Shown: positions 57,926 through 64,000 of the stretch, piece after piece
How positions within the stretch are numbered: the stretch's first letter is position 1
Layout: each line of letters starts with the position of its first letter
Assembly (NCBI GenBank): GCA_035556435.1
Contig: DATMEY010000023.1
Location: 27,639 to 91,638 of the forward strand
DNA from: Ilumatobacter sp035556435
Lineage (GTDB): Bacteria > Actinomycetota > Acidimicrobiia > Acidimicrobiales > Ilumatobacteraceae
Direction of reading: 5' to 3'
DNA: 64,000 nucleotides
The notes under the pieces: generated by a model
Told to the model about the DNA's origin: nothing
What the model saw: only the letters and a program-made list of their open reading frames with translations
The model's database searches: none
Made by a program: the position numbers and the translations under genes

Positions 57926-59212
57926 TCAGCCCTGGGCGATGCCCATGGCGAGGTCGCTCACGTCGAAGAACTCGTTGTCGACGGGGATGACCTTGCCGTT
58001 GTCGAGCTGGCTGTACACCACGCTGCGGTTGAACAGGCGGCTGTAGCCCTCGAGCCCGTCGGTCCACTCCTGCGTGAAGTCGAGCACCGGCACCATGCCA
58101 CCGAGGTCGAGTTCGCTGGTGTTGCTGGCGGCCTCGAAGAACGACGCGGCGGTGACCTCACCGTCGATCGTCGAGGCGATCTGGGCGAACGCGATGTAGG
58201 CAGCCCACGTACCCATACCACCGAGGCTGTTGAAGTCGTTGGCCTCCTGGTCGATGTCGTTGGCCTCGAGCGCGGCCCGGTAGTCGTCCCACGGGGCGGT
58301 CGAGATGTCGGGGTACATGCCCGAGATGATGTTGCCGTGGGTGGCCTCCTCGGCGCCCTTGGCCGAGATCGCGTTCAGGTTGCCCTGGTTGCCGTACTGC
58401 TTGACGTCGGTGTCGGCCTGCTGGAGCGCGGTGTTCCACGTGAGGAACGGCGTCTCCGACAAGACGACCACCATGCAGTCGACGTTGCTGGTGGCCCGGG
58501 CGACCTCGGCCGAATAGTCCTGGGCGATGGTGGGGGCGATGATGACGTCGTTGAACTCGCGGCCGTAGGCCGTCATCGCGTTCTCCATCGGCGTGCGGAA
58601 GATCGCGTCGGCGCCCTCGGCGATCACGGCGTTGATGTTCTCGCAACCGTCCTCGACGGCGCGCTTCACCTCGCCCACCGCGTACATCGGCTGGTTGCCG
58701 ATGTTGAACGAGTACGGCGAGCTCAGCTCGGACGGCGAGATCGGGCAGCACGCCCCGAACCAGGTGATGTCGGAGTCGGCGATCACGGGCACGATCGCCT
58801 CGGCGAAGTACGTGAACGAACCGACGACCGAGACCACGCCGTCTTCGACGGCCTGGCGAGCGCACGTGGCGGCGACGGCCGGGTCGAACTGTTCGTCGCA
58901 GACCTTGACGTCGACCGGGCGGCCGTTGATGCCGCCGTTGGCGTTGATGTGGTCGGCGGCCAGCTGGGCCGTGATGGCGATGTTCTCGTACGTCGGCCCG
59001 TTGGCGTTGAGCGTCGTGACGGTGAGCAGTCTGATCGGCTCGCCGCTCGGCGCCTCACCGGTCGTGTCGGCCGGCTCGTCACCGGGCGGATCGGTGACGG
59101 CCGACGTGTCGGCCGGCGGTGGCGTCGTGTCGTCGTCGCCACCGCATGCCGCGGCCACGGTCGCCAGACCGATCACCGTCGCGGCTGCGACGGACTTCCT
59201 CCAGAAACCCAT
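57926..59212 (-). CDS. Branched-chain amino acid-type ABC transporter substrate-binding lipoprotein (LivK-like)
   Basis: This 428-residue protein has a signal ending VIGLATVAAACGG (lipobox Cys near residue 23), an acidic Thr/Pro linker to about 60, and a Peripla_BP_6 domain (HINANGGINGRPVDVKVCDE; VVSVVGSFTYFAEAIVPVIA; ADSDITWFGACCPISPSE; AIFRTPMENAMTAYGREFN). Family members bind branched-chain amino acids, amides or aromatic acids. The extra cysteines (GACCP) are not usual. The ATG at 59212 is divergent from the permease gene, with a 170-bp promoter region in between. The Acidimicrobiia hold many such proteins, so the ligand may not be an amino acid. Confidence 0.9.
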   Translation of the reverse strand: MGFWRKSVAAATVIGLATVAAACGGDDDTTPPPADTSAVTDPPGDEPADTTGEAPSGEPIRLLTVTTLNANGPTYENIAITAQLAADHINANGGINGRPVDVKVCDEQFDPAVAATCARQAVEDGVVSVVGSFTYFAEAIVPVIADSDITWFGACCPISPSELSSPYSFNIGNQPMYAVGEVKRAVEDGCENINAVIAEGADAIFRTPMENAMTAYGREFNDVIIAPTIAQDYSAEVARATSNVDCMVVVLSETPFLTWNTALQQADTDVKQYGNQGNLNAISAKGAEEATHGNIISGMYPDISTAPWDDYRAALEANDIDQEANDFNSLGGMGTWAAYIAFAQIASTIDGEVTAASFFEAASNTSELDLGGMVPVLDFTQEWTDGLEGYSRLFNRSVVYSQLDNGKVIPVDNEFFDVSDLAMGIAQG

Positions 59213-59382
59213 GTGATCCCCCTACGGAAAGGTTCGCGAGCGCCCCTCGGCGCCCGTCGAACGGCCACCTTAGACACGACCTGCGGTTCGGCTCTTATCG
59301 GAGCCTGAACGCGGGTTAAGGTGACTCCAACCCGGTGGTGACGCGGCCGGGCGAAACCGATGTAGGGGAAGTACGGGGGACG

Positions 59383-62169
59383 ATGAACGAGGTCATCAGA
59401 TTCGCGTTGCTGGGGTTGGGTGTCGGGGCCCTGTACGCGTTCGCCTCGCAGGGCCTGATCGTCATCTACCGCGGCACGGGCGTGCTCAACTTCTCGCTCG
59501 GCGCGACCGCGATCGCAGGCGTGTTCGTGCAGTACGAGTTGCAGTACGAGCACGGCCACAACTTCTGGGTCGCCTCGTTCTTCGGGGTGCTGCTGTCGGC
59601 CGTGCTGGGCATGCTCACGCACTGGGTGGTGCTGCGGCCGCTGCAACGCAAACGGGCGAGCACGCTCGTGCAGTTGCTGGCGACACTCGGCGTACTCATC
59701 ACGGTGCAGGCCGGCGTCGTCATCCGCTACGGCTCGAAGCCGCGCCAGGTGCCCAGCCAGTTGCCCACCAAGCGGATCACACTCTACGGCGACGTCAGCA
59801 TCACCGCCGACCGCCTGATCCTGCTGGGCATCGGCTGCGCCTCGGCATTCGTGTTGTGGCTGCTGTATCGCTCGTCGCGGTTCGGCATCGAGACCGAAGC
59901 GGTGTCCGAGAGCGAGCGCTCGGCGGCCGCGGTCGGCGTGTCACCGAACAAGGTCGCCGTGCTCAACTGGTCGCTCGGCTCGGGACTGGCCTGCATCGCC
60001 GGCATCCTCGTCGTGCCGGTGATGACGCTCCAGGTCACGTCCATGACCGGCCTCGTGCTGGCCGCGTTGGCCGCCGCGCTGGTGGCCAACTTCAAGTCGT
60101 TCCCGATCGCCACCGCGGCCGGCTTCGTGCTCGGCATGGGCCAGACGTTGATCGGGCGATTCTGGAACCAGCAGGGCGCGGGCCAGTCGTTGCCGTTCCT
60201 CATCATCATCGTCATGCTCGTGCTGCGCGGCCGCTCGATCCCGCTGCGCGACCACTTCCTCCGCAAGCTCCCGGCGGTCGGCAACGGGCGGATGTCGTGG
60301 GACTGGACGATCTTCCTGTGCGGCATGGTCGTGTTCCTCATGCTCACGAAGGACACGAAGTGGGTCGACGCGCTCACGGTCACGCTGTGCGCGTCGATCG
60401 TGCTGCTGTCGATCGTCGTGGTCACCGGCTACGCCGGGCAACTCTCGCTGGCGCAGTACGCGATGGCCGGGTTCGGCGCGTGGGTCGCCGGGCGCCTGGT
60501 GGCCGTGTACCAGATCCCGTTCCTGCTCGGGCTGGTCGCCGGTGTCGCCGCGGCGATTCCGCTCGGGATGATCTTCGCCCTGCCGGCGGTGCGCACCCGG
60601 GGCATCAACCTCGCGATCGTCACGCTCGGGCTGGGCACGGCAATCGAACTGATGCTGTTCAACAACAGCAAGTTCACCGGCGGCATCAAAGGCACCCCGG
60701 TCGGCAACCCGAGCCTGTTCGGCTACGAGATCAGCTCGATCCGGTACCCCCAGCGGTACGGCATCTTCGTGCTGGCGATGGCACTGCTCGCAGTCGTGGT
60801 CGTCACGAACGTGCGCCGCGGGCGCAGCGGGCGGCGGTTGATCGCGGTCCGCACCAACGAGCGCGCGGCCGCCGCACTCGGTATCAACATCGTGTACGCC
60901 AAGCTGTTCGCGTTCGCGCTCGCCTCGGCGATCGCCGCGCTGGGCGGCATCCTGCTCGGGTTCCGCCTCACCTCGGTGAGCTACCAGTCGTTCACGAACT
61001 TCACGTCGATCACCTACGCCGGGCTGTCGCTGGTGGGTGGCGTCGGGCACGTGCTCGGCGCGTTCGTCGGCGGCATGATGGCCACGGCCGGCTTCAACCA
61101 GGAAGTGATGGAGTCGACCTGGGACGGTGTCGGCAAGTACATCCAGCTCATCAGCGGCATCGCGATCCTGCTCGTCGTGCTGTACAACCCCGACGGGGTC
61201 GCCGCCGAGTGGGCCAAGACGTTCCGCTACATGAAGCGCACCAAGAAGTTCGGCGAGTCGTACTTCATCAAGCTGTCCGACGTGTCCGAGCCCGTCGACG
61301 AGGGCCACGACCAGCGGGTCGAACCGAAGACCCTCGAGGTCCGCGACCTCACCGTCAAGTACGGCGCGGTCAGGGCCGTCGACAACGTCAGCTTCACGCT
61401 CGAACCGGGCCGGGTCACCGGGTTGATCGGCCCGAACGGGGCCGGCAAGACGTCGCTGATCGACGCCCTCACCGGGTTCACCCGCATCCACGAAGGGCGG
61501 GTCACGATCGGCAGCACCGGTGACATGGCCGACACCACCATCGACATCACGGGTGCCGGCCCGGCCGCCCGCGTCAAGACCGGGTTGGCCCGCTCGTTCC
61601 AATCGCTCGAACTGTTCGAGGACACGACCGTGTTCGAGAACCTGAGCGTCGCCGCCGACCCGCAAGACCTGCGCTCGTACGTACGCGACCTCGTGTGGCC
61701 GGTCATCCCCAAGTTCGGGCCCGAGGTGGTGCGAGCGATCGAGGCGTTCGAACTCGACGAAGACCTCCACCGCGAGGTCAGCGACCTGTCGTACGGCAAA
61801 CGCCGGCTGCTGGCGATCGCCCGCGCGGTGGCGATGCACCCGAGCGTGCTCCTGCTCGACGAGCCGGCGGCCGGCCTCAGCTCGGTCGAGAGCGTCGAGC
61901 TGGCCCGGGTGGTCCGCCGGCTGGCCGACGACTGGGGCATGGCGATCCTCGTCGTCGAGCACGACATGAACTTCGTGATGGGCGTGTGCGACCAGGTCGT
62001 CGTGCTCGACTTCGGCTCGAAGATCGCCGACGGCACCCCCGACCAGGTCCGCAACGACCCGGGTGTGATCGCCGCCTACCTCGGCGACAAGTCCGACGAC
62101 GAACTCGACATCCGAGACACCGACATCCGCACACCCGTCACCACGATCAGCGTCACGAGTGGGGAGTGA
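59383..62169 (+). CDS. LivH-LivM-LivG fusion: branched-chain-type ABC transporter permeases and ATPase in one protein
   Basis: This 928-residue protein joins three subunits that are usually separate. Residues 1 to about 300 are LivH (LLGLGVGALYAFASQGLIVI; VSESERSAAAVGVSPNKVAV), about 305-620 LivM (VVVTGYAGQLSLAQYAMAGF; AVRTNERAAAALGINIVYAK), and about 650-928 the ATPase LivG with Walker A GLIGPNGAGKTSLIDALTG, signature-like DLSYGKRRLLAIARAV, and Walker B SVLLLDEPAAGL. The start is ATG 59383 behind GGGGGAC. One protein forms both channel halves and one motor half; LivF follows. The fusion may fix stoichiometry. Confidence 0.92.
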   Translation: MNEVIRFALLGLGVGALYAFASQGLIVIYRGTGVLNFSLGATAIAGVFVQYELQYEHGHNFWVASFFGVLLSAVLGMLTHWVVLRPLQRKRASTLVQLLATLGVLITVQAGVVIRYGSKPRQVPSQLPTKRITLYGDVSITADRLILLGIGCASAFVLWLLYRSSRFGIETEAVSESERSAAAVGVSPNKVAVLNWSLGSGLACIAGILVVPVMTLQVTSMTGLVLAALAAALVANFKSFPIATAAGFVLGMGQTLIGRFWNQQGAGQSLPFLIIIVMLVLRGRSIPLRDHFLRKLPAVGNGRMSWDWTIFLCGMVVFLMLTKDTKWVDALTVTLCASIVLLSIVVVTGYAGQLSLAQYAMAGFGAWVAGRLVAVYQIPFLLGLVAGVAAAIPLGMIFALPAVRTRGINLAIVTLGLGTAIELMLFNNSKFTGGIKGTPVGNPSLFGYEISSIRYPQRYGIFVLAMALLAVVVVTNVRRGRSGRRLIAVRTNERAAAALGINIVYAKLFAFALASAIAALGGILLGFRLTSVSYQSFTNFTSITYAGLSLVGGVGHVLGAFVGGMMATAGFNQEVMESTWDGVGKYIQLISGIAILLVVLYNPDGVAAEWAKTFRYMKRTKKFGESYFIKLSDVSEPVDEGHDQRVEPKTLEVRDLTVKYGAVRAVDNVSFTLEPGRVTGLIGPNGAGKTSLIDALTGFTRIHEGRVTIGSTGDMADTTIDITGAGPAARVKTGLARSFQSLELFEDTTVFENLSVAADPQDLRSYVRDLVWPVIPKFGPEVVRAIEAFELDEDLHREVSDLSYGKRRLLAIARAVAMHPSVLLLDEPAAGLSSVESVELARVVRRLADDWGMAILVVEHDMNFVMGVCDQVVVLDFGSKIADGTPDQVRNDPGVIAAYLGDKSDDELDIRDTDIRTPVTTISVTSGE

Positions 62170-62171
62170 GC

Positions 62172-63131
62172 ATGAGCGACAGCACCATCCACGACCGAGG
62201 CGTCACGGCGACCAGCCCGTTCGCGGTGACCCACACGCCGAATCTGCTCGAAACCCGGATGCTCAAGGCCGGCTACCTCGGGCGCGAAGTGGTGTCGGGC
62301 ATCAACATCACGGTGCAGCCCGGCGAGGTGGTCGCCCTGCTCGGCCCGAACGGCGCCGGCAAGACCACCACGTTGCTCACGCTCGCCGGCCAGCTCGCGC
62401 CGGTCGACGGGATCGTGATGTTCAGCAACGTGCCGACGTTCACCCCGATGTACCAGCGGGTGCGTCAGGGCGTCGGGCTGGTCACCGAAGAGCGCCTGAT
62501 CTTCACCAAGATGTCCACCCGCGACAACCTGCGGATCGGCGGCGGCGACGTCGACCAGGCACTCGCCCTGTTCCCCGAACTCACGGCCCGCCTCGACGTG
62601 CGCGGCGGCATGTTGTCGGGCGGCGAGCAGCAGATGGTCGCCCTGTCGCGGGCGCTCAGCCGCAACCCGCAGATCCTCCTCGCCGACGAACTGTCGCTCG
62701 GCCTCGCCCCGCTGATCGTCGACCGCCTGCTCGGTGCCGTCCGCAAGGCTGCCGACGAGCGCGGCATCGGCGCCCTGATCGTCGAGCAGCACGCCCGCAA
62801 AGCCCTGAAGTACAGCGACCGCATGTACCTGATGTCGCGCGGGCAGATCCGCATGGAGATGACCGCCGACGAAGCGCTCGGCCGGCTCGACGAGATCGAG
62901 GACGCCTACCTGGCCGGCACCGCCGAGTCGGAAGAAGACCACATCGAGCGCAAGCGCCGCAAGGACGTCCGCAAGGCGTGGGGCCGCCAGCGCGTCCGCG
63001 AGCGCGAGCTGCGCCGGCTCAGCGGCACCCAGGTGTCGCGCCGTCACACGTCCGAAGACGACGACATCCTCGACCGCGAGCAGCAACGCCGCGACTGGCA
63101 GATCCGCGCCCGCCGCGGCCGCAAGTACTGA
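62172..63131 (+). CDS. Branched-chain-type ABC transporter ATP-binding protein (LivF-like)
   Basis: This 319-residue ATPase has Walker A LLGPNGAGKTTTLLTLAG, the LivF signature MLSGGEQQMVALSRALSR, and Walker B ILLADELSLGLAP in which the usual DEP is DEL. The core ends at about residue 250, followed by an unusually long, highly charged Arg/Lys/Glu-rich tail (ERKRRKDVRKAWGRQRVRER and on), probably helical, which may interact with lipids or nucleic acid. The ATG is 2 bp after the stop of the LivHMG fusion. Confidence 0.92.
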   Translation: MSDSTIHDRGVTATSPFAVTHTPNLLETRMLKAGYLGREVVSGINITVQPGEVVALLGPNGAGKTTTLLTLAGQLAPVDGIVMFSNVPTFTPMYQRVRQGVGLVTEERLIFTKMSTRDNLRIGGGDVDQALALFPELTARLDVRGGMLSGGEQQMVALSRALSRNPQILLADELSLGLAPLIVDRLLGAVRKAADERGIGALIVEQHARKALKYSDRMYLMSRGQIRMEMTADEALGRLDEIEDAYLAGTAESEEDHIERKRRKDVRKAWGRQRVRERELRRLSGTQVSRRHTSEDDDILDREQQRRDWQIRARRGRKY

Positions 63132-63167
63132 ACCAACTCACACGAGCAATAGCAGGGGACCACCAGC

Positions 63168-64000
63168 ATGGCTTACCGCACCGCCGAGCTACCACCCGTC
63201 GACATCGACGAGTTCGCCCGCATCCCGTTCCTGCCGCGCATGAAGATGCTGCAGTTGCACTGGGTGGAAGCGGGCTTCGGCACGCCGCGCCAGACGGCGA
63301 TGTTCTACGTGTGGAAGATCTTCTTCTATTCGCTGTTCGGCCTGATCGTGGCCGGGGCGTTCACGGCCGGGCTCGAGTTCAACGACATCGGCGGCTGGTG
63401 GGACGAGCCGATCCTGTGGCAGAAGCTGATGATCTGGACCATCCTGTTGGAGATCCTCGGCTTGGCTGCCACGTGCGGCCCGATGGCGTTCCACTTCGAC
63501 CCGCTGATCGGCCAGAGCCTGTACTGGTGGCAGAACGACACCATCCGTATCCCCCCGTACCCGAACCACGTGCCGTTCACGAAGGGCAATCGGCGCACTC
63601 CGTGGGACACCGGTCTGTACAAGCTGATCGTGTTCTGGCTGATCATGATGCTGTTCCTGTCGGGCAAGCCGATGGACGGCCTGCCAGGCGACACGGCCGG
63701 GGTGCTGCCGCGCTGGGCGCTGATCGTCTACGCCTGCCTGATCTGCCTGATGGCGCTGCGCGACAAGTGCGTGTTCCTGTCGTCGCGCGCCGAGCAGTAC
63801 GTACCCACCATCTTGTGCTTCGGACTGTTCGCCAGCTTCGTCGACGCGATCGTCGCCGCCAAGATCTTCATCGTCGTCGTGTGGATGGGTGCCGGCGTCT
63901 CGAAGCTCCAGCACGGGTTCTCGTGCACCGTCTCGGTGATGATCCAGAACACACCCTGGAACGCGTTCCGCAAGCTGCGCATGGCCACCGTGCGCGACTA
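63168..64000 (+). CDS. DUF3556-like membrane protein, N-terminal part (runs off the window)
   Basis: The 277 visible codons encode a polytopic membrane protein with at least six hydrophobic helices (KIFFYSLFGLIVAGAF; WTILLEILGLAATCGPMAFH; LIVFWLIMMLFLSG; WALIVYACLICLMALRDK; FASFVDAIVAAKIFIVVVWM). Its opening (AELPPVDIDEFARIPFLPRM; LHWVEAGFGTPR) resembles DUF3556 proteins of mycobacteria and relatives, which are about 580 residues long and of unknown function. The assignment rests on recognition of the pattern and is moderate. It is 36 bp after LivF and may share its transcript. Confidence 0.75.
   Translation, partial: MAYRTAELPPVDIDEFARIPFLPRMKMLQLHWVEAGFGTPRQTAMFYVWKIFFYSLFGLIVAGAFTAGLEFNDIGGWWDEPILWQKLMIWTILLEILGLAATCGPMAFHFDPLIGQSLYWWQNDTIRIPPYPNHVPFTKGNRRTPWDTGLYKLIVFWLIMMLFLSGKPMDGLPGDTAGVLPRWALIVYACLICLMALRDKCVFLSSRAEQYVPTILCFGLFASFVDAIVAAKIFIVVVWMGAGVSKLQHGFSCTVSVMIQNTPWNAFRKLRMATVRD

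Noticed and set aside
59941..61962. Minus-strand open frame of 673 codons opposite the Liv permease/ATPase fusion
   Set aside because: Low-complexity Asp/Arg/His/Gly composition and exact overlap with strong membrane and ATPase domains show it is a shadow.

Overview
The window is about 70% GC DNA with dense genes, many GTG starts, NAD-, FAD- and F420-type oxidoreductases, a livH-livM-livG permease/ATPase fusion, DUF2277 and DUF3556-like proteins, and a secreted protein made of repeated 'LLDTR ... LNLTAV ... YPCGT' modules. This suggests a high-GC actinobacterium, most likely of the class Acidimicrobiia (Ilumatobacter-like). That assignment is inferred from gene content; no rRNA is present. 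Many starts are preceded by a TANNNT hexamer at -12 to -7 or -13 to -8, the arrangement expected for leaderless mRNAs.

Layout. 1-7.4 kb: end of an AraC regulator, a DUF5658-like membrane protein, an EamA transporter, a divergent pair of citrate synthases (one carrying a DNA-binding domain) and a GNAT-lgt-esterase operon opposite a TetR gene. 7.4-14.2 kb: a TPR/HD-GYP protein, an M48 protease, a YbaK deacylase, a thioesterase, an F420-type oxidoreductase and two CitE/malyl-CoA-lyase-like enzymes. 14.1-20.8 kb: two drug-type MFS exporters, a TetR, a TSUP exporter, a GntR and a D-amino-acid-type FAD oxidase.

20.9-36.4 kb is the most distinctive part. It holds a peptide-type ABC transporter (dppABCDF-like), a GntR regulator, an SDR, an aldehyde dehydrogenase, a GlcG/HbpS protein, an ornithine-cyclodeaminase-like enzyme, an MFS carrier, a gamma-glutamyltransferase, a SnoaL-like protein, and an operon of a heme-oxygenase-like di-iron protein with a [2Fe-2S] ferredoxin and a Rieske ferredoxin. 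Three look-alike palindromes, roughly GYATACTGTATRC, sit in front of the transporter, the cyclodeaminase/MFS pair and the gamma-glutamyltransferase/di-iron pair, so the whole block looks like one regulon for uptake and oxidation of an amino-group-containing compound. I do not recognise the pathway.

36.4-44.8 kb: a LolD/FtsX-type ABC exporter, a membrane protein, a HAD phosphatase, and a LysR-controlled pair made of an EctD-like dioxygenase and an SHMT-like PLP enzyme. 44.9-46.4 kb: a tRNA-Arg(CCT) whose 3' half is repeated exactly 651 bp downstream (an integration scar) and a PIN/Phd toxin-antitoxin pair. 46.5-51.9 kb: a secreted serine hydrolase with N-terminal repeats, a PPOX-like protein, a 1-Cys peroxiredoxin and a Leu/Asp-rich membrane-anchored protein. 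52-64 kb: lipid and branched-chain catabolism, with an acetoacetyl-CoA synthetase fused to a TetR regulator, an acyl-CoA dehydrogenase, a FadD ligase, a complete Liv transporter and the start of a DUF3556-like membrane protein.

Repeats. Two palindromic families (GGTGGTT-N11-AACCACC and GGTGGTCGAGTG...CGAGACCACC) sit at gene ends. The TGA inside the first family is the actual stop codon of several genes and in one case the repeat supplies a start codon. A third, 129-bp element with a conserved 42-codon ORF lies, with the same ATGA overlaps, between two unrelated gene pairs; a degenerate third copy lies near the left edge.
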